64,000 nt of DNA. Source: Planctomycetota bacterium. Its GTDB lineage: Bacteria > Planctomycetota > UBA8742 > UBA2392. The stretch lies in assembly GCA_015075515.1 (NCBI GenBank), contig JABTUE010000004.1, forward strand, positions 434,001 to 498,000. The letters run 5' to 3'. The position numbers and the translations under genes are program-made. Of this stretch, positions 36,596-46,455 are shown piece after piece (the stretch's first letter is position 1; every line of letters starts with the position of its first letter). The notes under the pieces were generated by a model, which was not told where the DNA came from, did no database searches, and saw only the letters and a list, made by a program, of their open reading frames with translations.

Positions 36596-36769
36596 GGCTG
36601 CTCCTGCCCAGAGTGTACGCCCCGGCGGCATAACGTCGAGCCGTGGGGAAACTTGCGGAGAATTCCCTGAACCTTGCGGGTGCCTGTCCGTTGACAAGGG
36701 CTCACAGGGACTGGGCTGATTGCGTGGCCTTGCCGGCGCGGTGCGGGCCACGGCTGTCAGGAGCACCCC

Positions 36770-39700
36770 ATGCGGAGCCTCTCCGCGTGCGCGGTACTGT
36801 CACTTGGCCTGCTGTGCGCCGCGCTGAACCACGGCGTTGCGGGCGGCCAGGACAGCCCCGACGCGCCCTTGTCCGCCCTTTCGACGCTCGAGTTGGCCCC
36901 GGCCTTTGACGGCCACGCCCAGGCGCGCTTTGAGGAACTTTGGGGCGACCACGACGCGCTGGTGCGGCTCAAGTCGCGCTACGCCCTGGCCGACGCTTCC
37001 TGTCCGCTGCCGGATTCGCCGCGACAGGTGTTCTACCTGCGGCTGCGCGCCGCCCCGGGGCCTGAACTGCTGCGCGCGCTGGACGATTGCGGGGCGCGGC
37101 TGCTGGCCTATTACAACGAAAACACCTGGGCGGTGCGGGCGCGCGACCACGCGGCGCTGGCGGAATGGCTGGCGGGCCGGCCCGAAGTGGCGGGCACGCT
37201 GCTGCGGCTGCCGGTGGACGCCTGCGACAGCGCGCTGTGGCACGAAATCGCCAACACCGGCGCGGGCGTGTACCGCGTCGGATTCTGGCTGGATGTTTCC
37301 TCAACGGCTGTGCGGAACACCATCGGCCAGGCCGGCGGCGTTCTGACCTGGGCGACACTGGAAGAATTCGACCAGCCTGAACTGGCGTCTCGGTTTGTCG
37401 AGGCCTGGCTGCCCGCGGGCGCGGCGGGGCAACTGGCCGCGCACCCGGACGTGGAGTTCATCTGCCGCGCGCCCGAAGTGGCGCTGCATAACCAGAACTC
37501 GGTGACGCTGTCCCAGGCCAACGCCTCGCTGGTGGGGCCGGGCACGGCTTACGGTCTGGACGGCAGCGGTCTGGTGGTGGGGGTGTGGGATGCCGGCGAC
37601 GCGCTGGAAACCCATGCGGATTTCCAGGGCGCGCCAAGCCCCAGCCCGATCGGCAACGGGGCGCGGCGCGTGCGTGACATGGCGGGCATGAGCACGCACT
37701 ATCACGCCACGCACGTCACCGGCACGATCATCGGCGACGGCACCGGCGCCGCTGCGGCCCGCGGTTTCGCGCCCAAGGCCTGTGTCGTGAACTATTACTA
37801 CGGCACGGCCACCACCGGCGCCCAGCGCGCGGCGCGCTATCAGTTCCGCACGGTGGCGGAAAACCACAGCTACGGCGCCACCTATGGCAGCAGCAACATG
37901 GGCGGCTATGACTCGATCTCGCAGAGCCAGGACATTCTGGCGCGCGACCTGCTGCACCTGATCTGCCGTTCGGCGGGCAACTCGGGCTCGGGCAGCCAGA
38001 CCGTGGGCGACGACAAGCACGCCAAGTGCGCGTTTCAGGTCGGCGCCACCGACGACGCCGGCAACGTGATTGGCATGTCCAGCCGCGGCCCCAGCGACGA
38101 CGGGCGGTTGCAGCCAACAGTTGCCGCCAACGGCAACGCCGTCTATTCCACCTACAGCAACGGCGGCTATGCCCAGTTGTCGGGAAGTTCCATGGCCAGC
38201 CCCGGCGCCTGCGGCGCGCTGACACTGATCACCCAGCACTGGCGGGCCAAATACGCGCGCAAGGCCTTTCCGGCCGACGCCGCGCTGGCACTGGTGGCCG
38301 TTACGGCGCTGGACAAGGGCAACCCCGGCCCGGATTACGTGTATGGGCTTGGTATTCCGCGCGTGAAGGACGCCTGCGACCTGATCAACAGCGACCTTGC
38401 CGCCGGCGGCAAGCAGATTGTGCGGGGCCAGGCCCGGCACAACGCCACGGTCGAGTACGACCTGGTTGTTTCCTCGTCGGCCACGCCCTTGCGTGTGGCG
38501 CTGGCGTGGCTGGACCTTGACGCCGCCGCCGGGGCGGCGGTGACGCTGGTGAATGACCTGGACCTGACGCTGGTTTCGCCCACGGGCACGACGCACCACC
38601 CCTACAGCGGCCTGACCAACGGCGTGGGGCAAAGCCAGAACCACGTGTGGACGACAAGCGGCCCCAACCGGCGCGACAACGTGGAACTGGCGGTGATCAC
38701 CAGCCCTGAAACCGGCACCTGGAAGGTGCGCGTCAAGGGCCACAACATTCCGGCCAACGCGCGCGGCGTGCCCAACGCCGTGCAGGGCTATGTGTTGTGC
38801 AGCAACCGCGCCCTGACCCACAACTTTGCGTGGGCCGCCGACAGCCTGAACACCGGCACGCCGGTCAGCATCCCCGACAACAACCCCACGGGGCTGGTGC
38901 GCACGCTGAACGTGAGCAACACCGGCACAATCAAGGGCGTGCGTCTGTACGTGGACATCCGCCACAGTGCGCGCGGAAATCTCGAGATCGTGCTGGAGCA
39001 CCCGGACACCACCACGGTGCTGTTGCAAGGCACGACCAGTTCCACCACCGACGACCTGATCGCGATTTTCCCCGACACGCGCCAGCACAACAGCGACGTG
39101 ACGGCGCTGCTGAACAAGCCCGCCAACGGCGCCTGGAAGGTTCACGTGCGCGACAAAACCGCAGGCGACACCGGCACGCTGGAGTTTCTGGCCCTGGAAC
39201 TGGAAACCACGGCCCCGGCCGCCCCCAACACGCCGCCGGTGGCCAACGCCGGCGCGGATTTCTCGATCACCGAGGGCAACACCGCCCAGCTTAACGGCAG
39301 CGGCAGTGACGCCGACGGCGACACGTTGACTTACGCCTGGACGCAGATTGCCGGGCCGGGCGTCAGCCTGACCAATGCCAGCCAGCCCCAGGCCAGTTTT
39401 GTGGCACCCCAGGTCAGCGCCGCCACGCCGCTGACCTTCCGGCTGACGGTCAACGACGGCCGTGGCGGCAGCCATTCCGACGATGTGGTGGTCACGGTGC
39501 TGGATTCCGCCACAAACAACCCGCCCAACGCCAACGCCGGGCCTGACCAGGGGGCCGTGTTCGGCGCAACTGTGACACTCAACGGCACGGCCAGCAGCGA
39601 CCCCGACGGCGACACGTTGACCTGGGCCTGGGTTCAGACCGGCGGCACCACGGTCACCTTGAACGGGGCCAACACCGCCACGCCGTCGTTCACGGCGCCG

Positions 39701-39940
39701 TCTGTGGCTGACACGCTGACTTTCCAACTGACTGTCAGTGACGGCCGCGGCGGCACCGCCACGGACACCGTAGTGGTGTCTGTCAACGCCACGGGCACGC
39801 CGCCGGCGCCGCCGCCAACCGGTGGGGGAGGCGGCAGGGGCGGCGGTGGGGGAGGCGGGGGATGCATGGCCGGCGCGGGCGCAATCTGGCCGCTGCTGCT
39901 GGTTTTGCCCCCGGCGCTGGCCCGCCGCCGGCGCCGTTAG
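36770..39940 (+). CDS. Secreted subtilisin-like serine protease with P-domain, PKD-type repeats and C-terminal sorting tail
   Basis: The protein has 1056 residues with a signal peptide at 1-26. A ~240-residue N-terminal region comes before an S8 catalytic domain with the triad Asp274 (VVGVWDAGD), His315 (YHATHVTGTI) and Ser474 (SGSSMASPGACG). Next is a P/homo-B domain (~690-820: GVRLYVDIRHSARGNLEI, LEFLALELE) and two PKD/REJ-type repeats (VANAGADFSITEGNTAQLNG and NANAGPDQGAVFGATV, each with DPDGDTLTWAW-type cores). The end is a glycine run, one Cys (GGGGCMAGAG), a hydrophobic stretch and RRRRR. This tail suggests processing by a sortase-like system. It is a clear paralog of the next gene. Confidence 0.9.
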   Translation: MRSLSACAVLSLGLLCAALNHGVAGGQDSPDAPLSALSTLELAPAFDGHAQARFEELWGDHDALVRLKSRYALADASCPLPDSPRQVFYLRLRAAPGPELLRALDDCGARLLAYYNENTWAVRARDHAALAEWLAGRPEVAGTLLRLPVDACDSALWHEIANTGAGVYRVGFWLDVSSTAVRNTIGQAGGVLTWATLEEFDQPELASRFVEAWLPAGAAGQLAAHPDVEFICRAPEVALHNQNSVTLSQANASLVGPGTAYGLDGSGLVVGVWDAGDALETHADFQGAPSPSPIGNGARRVRDMAGMSTHYHATHVTGTIIGDGTGAAAARGFAPKACVVNYYYGTATTGAQRAARYQFRTVAENHSYGATYGSSNMGGYDSISQSQDILARDLLHLICRSAGNSGSGSQTVGDDKHAKCAFQVGATDDAGNVIGMSSRGPSDDGRLQPTVAANGNAVYSTYSNGGYAQLSGSSMASPGACGALTLITQHWRAKYARKAFPADAALALVAVTALDKGNPGPDYVYGLGIPRVKDACDLINSDLAAGGKQIVRGQARHNATVEYDLVVSSSATPLRVALAWLDLDAAAGAAVTLVNDLDLTLVSPTGTTHHPYSGLTNGVGQSQNHVWTTSGPNRRDNVELAVITSPETGTWKVRVKGHNIPANARGVPNAVQGYVLCSNRALTHNFAWAADSLNTGTPVSIPDNNPTGLVRTLNVSNTGTIKGVRLYVDIRHSARGNLEIVLEHPDTTTVLLQGTTSSTTDDLIAIFPDTRQHNSDVTALLNKPANGAWKVHVRDKTAGDTGTLEFLALELETTAPAAPNTPPVANAGADFSITEGNTAQLNGSGSDADGDTLTYAWTQIAGPGVSLTNASQPQASFVAPQVSAATPLTFRLTVNDGRGGSHSDDVVVTVLDSATNNPPNANAGPDQGAVFGATVTLNGTASSDPDGDTLTWAWVQTGGTTVTLNGANTATPSFTAPSVADTLTFQLTVSDGRGGTATDTVVVSVNATGTPPAPPPTGGGGGRGGGGGGGGCMAGAGAIWPLLLVLPPALARRRRR

Positions 39941-39963
39941 GCCGAAACGCCCGCAAAACCGCG

Positions 39964-39988
39964 CCAGCCCGGCCTTTGGTCGGGCTGG
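39964..39988 (+). terminator. Hairpin after the first subtilase gene
   Basis: An 8-bp stem (CCAGCCCG with its complement) lies around a nine-base loop, 24 bp after the stop. The T-run is weak. Confidence 0.5.
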
Positions 39989-40040
39989 TGTGGTTTGGGG
40001 CGACTCCGTGGCAACCCATGACACGGCAGTGACATAAGAC

Positions 40041-40206
40041 TAGAGCTTTTTCATGGTTTGTATGCAGAGGTTCCGCGCCGCGCCGGGCAAGCAGACCAAG
40101 GAGCGCGAGCGCAGGTGTGGCTGGAGGCCACATGGAGCGAGCGCGACGCAGGGATGCGACGCCCGCCGCAAGCGGAAGCCTGAAGACGAACCATGAAAAT
40201 GCTCTA
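40041..40206. repeat. 166-bp element with 18-bp terminal inverted repeats
   Basis: The ends TAGAGCTTTTTCATGGTT (40041-40058) and AACCATGAAAATGCTCTA (40189-40206) are inverted copies with 17 of 18 matches. The interior is GC-rich and full of short palindromes, such as TGTGGC/GCCACA (40116-40132). It has no open frame. No clear target-site duplication is visible. It could be a MITE or a large structured RNA or regulatory hairpin between the two subtilase genes. Confidence 0.6.
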
Positions 40207-40436
40207 AGTGAATAAGTTATTTGTAAGTTCTTGAACCCTGAACAAACTCCTATGGTACGACTGCCGTTTGCAATGCAGTTTCGTGGGGAGTCTGGGTAAC
40301 TCCGCCTGTGCGATCTTTGGCATCTCGGACTTGGTGTGTCGCCGACCGGTGTGGATGTCGGCCCTGACTGCGTTTGGGAGAGCGCAGCCATCGGCCCCAG
40401 CCTGTCCCGCCGGCGCCATGCCGAAGGGAGGCATCC

Positions 40437-43400
40437 ATGCGGCCCAAACCCGCATTGTATGGCCTGGCTTTGTTGTTGATTGCCGGTGGTTTCGCCTTCG
40501 TGGGGCAGGACCACCCAAGCGGCCAGGAAACGCCGGCGCAAGCGCCGGCAGGCCTGCGCCAGTCCAGGGCACACGACGCCCTTGACCGGCAGGTCATGGA
40601 AGCAGCGCTATCCCTTGAAGAGCGGGCGGCTCTAGTGACGCTTGTGTCCCGATCCGTGCTGGTTGACCCTGATTGCCCGCTGCCGACGTCCGAACCGACA
40701 GCCCCGTTTTACCTGAAGCTCCGTGGTCCGATGACCGCGGAGTTCGCGGCCGAATTGCAGGCCGCCGGCGCCTCGTTTGTGGGCTACGCGGCCGAACACA
40801 CCCATTTTGTGCGCGCCGTGGCGGCACAGGCCCGGCCGGGCATTCGCGCGTTGATTGCATCCCACGGCGGCGTGGTCGGCACGGCCTTGCAGCAACCCGA
40901 AGACGTGTGCGACGCCCGCGCCTGGGTCATGCACCAGAACCCTGCCTTTGAGGGCGCCGAATTCCGCGTGCTGTTCTGGCGCGACGTGACGGCGCCGCAG
41001 GCGGCGGCGCTGCTGGCGCGTTACCGGGCGCCGGTGCTGGAGGCATCCACCGACGCCGAAGGCCGGCTGGACCTTGAAACCCCGTTCGTTGACACCTGGC
41101 TGGACCGCGCGGCGCTGCTGGCCTTTGCCGCCAGCCCGCTGGTGGAATGGATCGAGCCGCGTCCGGTGTGGCAGGTGGGCAACGTGGCCAGTTGCGCGCT
41201 GTCGCACGCCACGGCCGCCGAAGTCGGCCCCGGCACCAGCTACAACCTGGACGGCACCGGTCTGGTCGTGGGCGTGTGGGACGGCGGCACCTGCCGCGAC
41301 AGCCACGTGGGCGTGCAGGGCGCGCCCAGCCCCAGCCCGATCAACAACGGCACCAAGCGCGTGGCCAAGGGCACGGCGCTTGGTCTTGACGGCGGCAGCA
41401 CGGCCTCGCACCCCACGCACGTGACGGGCACGATCATCAGCGACGGCACCAGCAGCAGCGGCGGCAACGGCCGCGGCTACGCGCCCAAGGCCTGCGCCCT
41501 GAGCTATGACTGGAACAGCATGAGCAGCGAACGCCGCATGGCCCGCCACACCTGGCGCCACGTGGCCGACAACCACAGTTACGGCAATGCCGGCGGCGGC
41601 ACCGGCGGCTATGACAGCTCGGCCCAGTCCAGTGACCAGGACATCCGCGACATCCTGCTGCTGATGTGCAAGGCCGCGGGCAACGACGGCAGCGCCGACA
41701 ACACCGTCACCGACGACGGCTGCATGAAAAACAGCTTCACGATCGCTTCCACCAGCGACAGCGGCACGGTTTCCGGCTTCAGTTCGCGCGGGCCGACCGA
41801 TGACGGGCGGCTGATTCCGCACTTTTCGGCCAACGGCGAAAACCTGCTGAGCCTGGGCAGCGGCAGCGACACCAGCTATGTGCAGAACGGCTGGTCCGGC
41901 ACCAGCATGGCCAGCCCCAGCGCCTGCGGCTCGCTGGTGCTGCTGGCCCAGTTGTGGCGGCGCGAGTTCAGCAACCGTAACTTTTCGCCCGACGTGGCGC
42001 GCGCGGTGCTGGCGCTTACGGCCGAAGACCGCGGCAACACCGGCCCGGATTACCGCTACGGCTTTGGCATCGTGGACTGCAAACGCGCGGCCGACCTGAT
42101 TCTGGCCCACAAGAGCAGCGGCGGCCGCCACATCGTCAACGGCACCATCCGCCAGGGCGCCACGGTGGACATCCCGGTGGCGGTCACGGGCACGGCGCCG
42201 CTGCGCGTGACCCTTTCGTGGCTGGACATTTACGCCAGCACCGGCGCGGGTACCAAGCTGATCAACGACCTTGACCTGGAACTGATCGCGCCCAACGGCA
42301 CCACGGTGCATTATCCCTGGAGCGGCCTGACGACCTCGGGCGTGCAGACGCACCAGTGGACGCGCACCGGCCCCAACCGGCGCGATAACATTGAACTGGC
42401 CACGGTGGATTCGCCGGCCACCGGCACATGGACGATCCGCGTCAAGGGCTTCAACATCCCTTCCACGCCGCAAACAGGCATTCCCAACGCGGCCACGGGG
42501 TTTGTGGTGGCCTGCGAACGCCCGATGAACATCAACAAGGTAATCCGTGAAGACGCCGTGAACACCGGCAGTCCGGTCAGCATCCCCGACAACAGCGCCG
42601 CCGGCATCAGCCGCACCTTCAGCGTCAGCGGCGTGACCGGCACCGTGGCCGCCGTGCGCGTGCACGTGGACATCAAGCACACCAACCGCTCGCACCTGGT
42701 GATTCACCTGCGCCACCCCGACAACACCCAGGTGACAATCGAAACCAACAGCAGCACACGCCGCGACCTGATCGCCACCATCCCGGACACGCGCCAGAAC
42801 ATGAACGATCTGTCAGGCATGACCGGCAAGGGCGTCAACGGCACCTGGACAATCATTGTCGCCGACACCGTAAGCGGCAACACGGGCACGCTTCAGTACC
42901 TGACGCTGGAAATTGACGTCAACGCCGCGGGCTCGGCCAACAATCCGCCCAACGCCAACGCCGGCAACGACCAGACCGTCAATGAGGGCACGCTGGTGAC
43001 TTTGAACGGCACCGGCAGCAGCGATCCCGACGGCGACGTGCTGGCCTTCAGTTGGCAGCAGCTTTCCGGCCCGGCGGTCACGCTGAACAACCCGACCACA
43101 GCCACGCCGACATTTACGGCGCCGCTGGTTTCGGCCACCACAAACCTGAGCTTTCGCCTGACGGTCAACGACGGACGCGGCGGCACCGACACCGACGACG
43201 TGGTGATCACCGTGCAGGACGTAACGGCACCCAACAACCCGCCCAATGCCAACGCCGGGCTTGATTTCAGCGTGGTAGAAGGCAACCCGACCGGGCTTGA
43301 CGCAACCGGCAGCAGCGACCCCGACGGCGACGCGCTGACCTTCAGTTGGGCCCAGATCGGCGGCCCGGCGGTCACGCTGGCCGGTGCCAACACGGCCACA

Positions 43401-43958
43401 CCGACGTTCACGGCACCGATGGTCACCGTCAGCACGCCGCTTACATTCCGTGTTACGGCCAATGACGGGCGCGGCGGCACCGACACCGACGACGTGGTGG
43501 TGACGGTTCTGGACTCCATGGCCAACCAGCCGCCGGTGGCCAACGCTGGCGCCGACAAAAACGCGCCGGTCAACTCGGTGGTGAACTTGGACGGTTCGGC
43601 CAGCAGCGATCCAGACGGCGACCCGCTGACCTACAGTTGGGTTCAGGTGGGGGGCACCAACGCCGTTGCGTTGTCCAACCCCACGGGCGCAGCCACGGCG
43701 TTTACCGCGCCTTCGGTGGCTGACACGCTGGTGTTCCAGCTTGAGGTCAGCGACGGCCAGGGCCACTTCTCGCTGGACACGGTCACGGTGTTTGTCGGCT
43801 CGGGCGCCGGCGGTTCCGGCGGCAGTGGGGGAGGCGGCAAGGGCGGCGGCGGGGGCTGCGCCCAGAACGCGCGGGACACGGGCGTTCCGGTGCTGCTGGT
43901 GATGCTTGCCGCGGGTCTGCTGGTTTCGATCCGGGCGGCCCGGCGCCGGGCTACTTGA
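40437..43958 (+). CDS. Secreted subtilisin-like serine protease with P-domain, three PKD-type repeats and C-terminal sorting tail
   Basis: The protein has 1173 residues from ATG 40437, chosen over a longer start because of the strong GAAGGGAGG site just upstream. It has a signal peptide and a prodomain-like N-region. The S8 domain has Asp282 (VVGVWDGGT), His328 (HPTHVTGTII) and Ser490 (SGTSMASPSACG). A P-domain follows (VRVHVDIKHTNRSHLVIHL), then three PKD/REJ repeats (each NANAG/VANAG ... SSDPDGD ... FTAP ... NDGRGG). The tail is GGGGGCAQNARDTG followed by a hydrophobic helix and RAARRRAT. It is a duplication of the 36770 gene with one more PKD unit. The targets are probably external proteins. 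Confidence 0.9.
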   Translation: MRPKPALYGLALLLIAGGFAFVGQDHPSGQETPAQAPAGLRQSRAHDALDRQVMEAALSLEERAALVTLVSRSVLVDPDCPLPTSEPTAPFYLKLRGPMTAEFAAELQAAGASFVGYAAEHTHFVRAVAAQARPGIRALIASHGGVVGTALQQPEDVCDARAWVMHQNPAFEGAEFRVLFWRDVTAPQAAALLARYRAPVLEASTDAEGRLDLETPFVDTWLDRAALLAFAASPLVEWIEPRPVWQVGNVASCALSHATAAEVGPGTSYNLDGTGLVVGVWDGGTCRDSHVGVQGAPSPSPINNGTKRVAKGTALGLDGGSTASHPTHVTGTIISDGTSSSGGNGRGYAPKACALSYDWNSMSSERRMARHTWRHVADNHSYGNAGGGTGGYDSSAQSSDQDIRDILLLMCKAAGNDGSADNTVTDDGCMKNSFTIASTSDSGTVSGFSSRGPTDDGRLIPHFSANGENLLSLGSGSDTSYVQNGWSGTSMASPSACGSLVLLAQLWRREFSNRNFSPDVARAVLALTAEDRGNTGPDYRYGFGIVDCKRAADLILAHKSSGGRHIVNGTIRQGATVDIPVAVTGTAPLRVTLSWLDIYASTGAGTKLINDLDLELIAPNGTTVHYPWSGLTTSGVQTHQWTRTGPNRRDNIELATVDSPATGTWTIRVKGFNIPSTPQTGIPNAATGFVVACERPMNINKVIREDAVNTGSPVSIPDNSAAGISRTFSVSGVTGTVAAVRVHVDIKHTNRSHLVIHLRHPDNTQVTIETNSSTRRDLIATIPDTRQNMNDLSGMTGKGVNGTWTIIVADTVSGNTGTLQYLTLEIDVNAAGSANNPPNANAGNDQTVNEGTLVTLNGTGSSDPDGDVLAFSWQQLSGPAVTLNNPTTATPTFTAPLVSATTNLSFRLTVNDGRGGTDTDDVVITVQDVTAPNNPPNANAGLDFSVVEGNPTGLDATGSSDPDGDALTFSWAQIGGPAVTLAGANTATPTFTAPMVTVSTPLTFRVTANDGRGGTDTDDVVVTVLDSMANQPPVANAGADKNAPVNSVVNLDGSASSDPDGDPLTYSWVQVGGTNAVALSNPTGAATAFTAPSVADTLVFQLEVSDGQGHFSLDTVTVFVGSGAGGSGGSGGGGKGGGGGCAQNARDTGVPVLLVMLAAGLLVSIRAARRRAT

Positions 43959-44832
43959 GCAGCCCGAACGCCGCCAGCGCCGCGCGCATCGTTTCGCGGT
44001 TCCTGGCTGCGACCGGCGCCAGTGGGGGACGCACGTGCTCCTGGCACAGGCCCAGCAGCGCGCAGCCGGCCTTGACGGGCACCGGGTTGGTTTCGGTGAA
44101 ACAGGCGTCAATCAGCGGCAGCAGCCGCCGGTGCAGCTTTCTGGCCGCGCCAAACTCGCCGGCGTTGATGTGCCGGGCCAAGGCGGCCATTTCCGCGGGC
44201 ACCAGGTTGCTGACCACACTGACAATGCCCACGGCCCCCAGCGCGCCCAGCGGCAACGTCGCCGCGTCGTCGCCGCTCAGAAAGGCCATGCCCGGGCACT
44301 GGGCCAGCACCTCGTCGGCCTGTTTCAGGTTGTTGGTGGCGTCCTTATAGCTGGTAAATGACCCCGGAAAGTCCCTTACCAGCCGCGCGATTGTCTCCGT
44401 GGCGATGTGCACCGCCGTGCGCCCCGGAATGTTGTACAGCATGACCGGAAACCCCGGCACGGCCCGGGCCACGGCGGCAAAGTGCCCGTACAGGCCCTCC
44501 TGCTGCGGCCGGTTGTAGGCCGGCGCCGCGATCAGCGCGCCGTTGGCGCCCAGATCGCGGGCCTTGACCGTGGCGGCGACGGTTTCGGCCGTGCTGCTGG
44601 CGCTGGTGCCGGCATAGACCGGCTTGCGGCCCCTGACGCGCCTGACGGCATGGGCAATCACCTGTTCGCGCTCGGGCTGGGTCAGGGTGATTGCCTCGCC
44701 GGTGCTGCCGCAGACCACAAGACCGTCAATGCCCTGTTCAAGCTGGCGGTCAATCACGCGATCCAGTGCCGCAAGGTCAACCGAAAGGTCGGCGGCAAAC
44801 GGCGTGATGATGGCGGTGATGGCACCCTGCAT
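43951..44832 (-). CDS. dapA: 4-hydroxy-tetrahydrodipicolinate synthase
   Basis: The protein has 293 residues from ATG 44832. It is a class I aldolase barrel condensing pyruvate with aspartate semialdehyde in lysine/DAP synthesis. VVCGSTGEAITLTQPER, VMLYNIPGRTAVH (catalytic Tyr) and the Schiff-base lysine in TSYKDATNN are present. The related N-acetylneuraminate lyase would be an alternative, but the GSTGE and YNIPGRT pattern fits DapA. The 3' end overlaps the subtilase gene by 8 bases, convergent. Confidence 0.9.
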   Translation of the reverse strand: MQGAITAIITPFAADLSVDLAALDRVIDRQLEQGIDGLVVCGSTGEAITLTQPEREQVIAHAVRRVRGRKPVYAGTSASSTAETVAATVKARDLGANGALIAAPAYNRPQQEGLYGHFAAVARAVPGFPVMLYNIPGRTAVHIATETIARLVRDFPGSFTSYKDATNNLKQADEVLAQCPGMAFLSGDDAATLPLGALGAVGIVSVVSNLVPAEMAALARHINAGEFGAARKLHRRLLPLIDACFTETNPVPVKAGCALLGLCQEHVRPPLAPVAARNRETMRAALAAFGLLK

Positions 44833-45173
44833 GGCGGCCTCGCGTCCGGGCGTGACCGTAGCCACCGGCAGAGGTGATGTCAACGCGGGCCGGGGGTTTC
44901 AGGGCAGCGAACCGAACGTGGCGGCCGCCTGACCGGACAGCGTCAGACTGCCTGGCCCGCGGATTGGCTGTAAATCCCCTACGTCCGATAATCGCTCTTA
45001 TGTTCGGTTAAGGGTCGGGGGAGGTTTTGGCTTCAAACAGGCTCTGCTGGCGGCTCTGTGGCGCCTTGGCCGTCCAGGCGCGAACCTTGCCGCCCAGTTT
45101 GGCCCGGCGTTATCCGTCCCGGCGCGTTATCATGGCCCGGCCCCATGTTGACCCCGTCCGGAGTCTGCCCGTA
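44833..45173. other. Intergenic region between divergent dapA and the secreted-protein gene
   Basis: The 341 bases carry promoters for both sides. A good sigma70-like pair is visible for the + strand (separate entry). An upstream in-frame ATG (45132) exists but the signal-peptide start at 45174 is better. Confidence 0.5.
44964..44992 (+). promoter_or_regulatory. Candidate sigma70-type promoter
   Basis: TTGGCT (44964-44969) and GATAAT (44987-44992) are spaced by 17 bp, about 180 bp before the start at 45174. This is a pattern match only. Confidence 0.4.
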
Positions 45174-46382
45174 ATGATTGTGCGCCTGTGTCTGGCCCTG
45201 GCTGCCCTCGCCGGCGGCCTTTCCGCCGCCAACGTGGCGGTCAACCTGTCCGGCACCACCAACCCGGCCTTTGCCAACAAACTGAGCGACAGCGACGTTC
45301 AGGTCGTGCGCTTTGTGATGCAGGCCTCCGGCGGCGACGTCAACGTCAGCAGCGTCACCCTGACAGTCAGCAACGCGACCCAGGCCGCCGTGGCGTTCAC
45401 CGGCATCAAGCTGTTCTTTGATTCCGAACCCAACGGCACGTTTGATCCCGGCGAACAGGTCGGCACCACCCAGACGATTGCCGGCGCTACCGTGACCTTC
45501 AACGGCACGTTCACGGTCAAAAACGGCCTGATTCACGAGTTGCAGGTGCGCGTGGATATCGGGGCGAGCACGGCCGTTTATGGCGAAGCCTTTCAGTTCA
45601 GCATTGCCGCCGGCACCGACATCGGGTTGCCGGGGGCGCCGACGGACACCGTCAGCGGGGCCTTTCCGTTTACGGGCAACGCCCTGACCATCCGCAACAG
45701 CGTCAACCAGCTTGTGCCCGGCACGGGCAACCCGGCATCGCCGCGCAGCGTCCAGCACGGCAGCCAGAACGTGGCGGCTTTGCAGTTTGCCCTGGACAGC
45801 CTTGTGCCGGTGGCGCCGGGCGAACTGGTGGGTCTTGACCTTCAGTCGCTGGCCATCAGCATTACCACCCAGACCGCCTCGCAGACGGCAGCCGTCAGCG
45901 CCCTGGCACTGTGGCAGGACGACGGCGACGCGCTGTTTGAACCCGGCAGCGGCGAGGCGCTGATTCTGGCGCGGACTCCGGCCGATCTGGGCAAGTGGAC
46001 AGCCGCCGGCAACGTGATCACCGTGACGTTTGACGGCGCGGCAATCAACGTGCTGCCGACGATTCTGACCGGCCAGGCGCGCACCTTCTGGGTCGGCATC
46101 AGTTTTGCCGGCGGGGCCGATTGCGTGTGCGAGGTCAGTGTCAACCGCAGCAACGTTCAGGGTTCACTGGGCACGGCGGCGGATTTTTTTGTCACCAGCC
46201 CGACGGCCATCACCGGCAACGTCATTACCGTGGCCAACCTGCCCAAACCGCCCGCCGCCCCCGAGGCCGAAGGCGAGGGCGGCTGCAGCACGGATACCCG
46301 TCAGGTGCCGGTATTTGCGCTGTTAATTGCGGCCGTGGCAGGATTTGCTTCGTTGCGCCGGGCCTTGAAACGTAAGCTTTAA
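45174..46382 (+). CDS. Secreted protein with Gly-Cys/TM/basic C-terminal sorting tail
   Basis: The protein has 402 residues from ATG 45174, with a signal peptide (MIVRLCLALAALAGGLSA). The body is all-beta, rich in T/V/N and with FDPGEQVG- and FEPGSGE-type acidic turns, like the large extracellular proteins with immunoglobulin-like repeats. There is no enzyme motif. The tail GEGGCSTDTRQVPVFALLI, hydrophobic stretch and RRALKRKL matches the tails of the two subtilases in spacing and in a Gly-Gly-Cys start. The function is unknown and it is probably an outer surface or secreted structural protein. Confidence 0.75.
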   Translation: MIVRLCLALAALAGGLSAANVAVNLSGTTNPAFANKLSDSDVQVVRFVMQASGGDVNVSSVTLTVSNATQAAVAFTGIKLFFDSEPNGTFDPGEQVGTTQTIAGATVTFNGTFTVKNGLIHELQVRVDIGASTAVYGEAFQFSIAAGTDIGLPGAPTDTVSGAFPFTGNALTIRNSVNQLVPGTGNPASPRSVQHGSQNVAALQFALDSLVPVAPGELVGLDLQSLAISITTQTASQTAAVSALALWQDDGDALFEPGSGEALILARTPADLGKWTAAGNVITVTFDGAAINVLPTILTGQARTFWVGISFAGGADCVCEVSVNRSNVQGSLGTAADFFVTSPTAITGNVITVANLPKPPAAPEAEGEGGCSTDTRQVPVFALLIAAVAGFASLRRALKRKL

Positions 46383-46455
46383 GGCTACAGTGCCACTCAT
46401 TTGTGTGCCTCTGATACCTGGTGCGAGCAGGTATGGACACTCTGGAGATGTCCCC

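Noticed and set aside
39830..39940. Glycine-rich C-terminus of the first subtilase as a PE-PGRS-like protein
   Set aside because: The run is short and leads into Cys, a hydrophobic helix and Arg, which fits a sorting tail.
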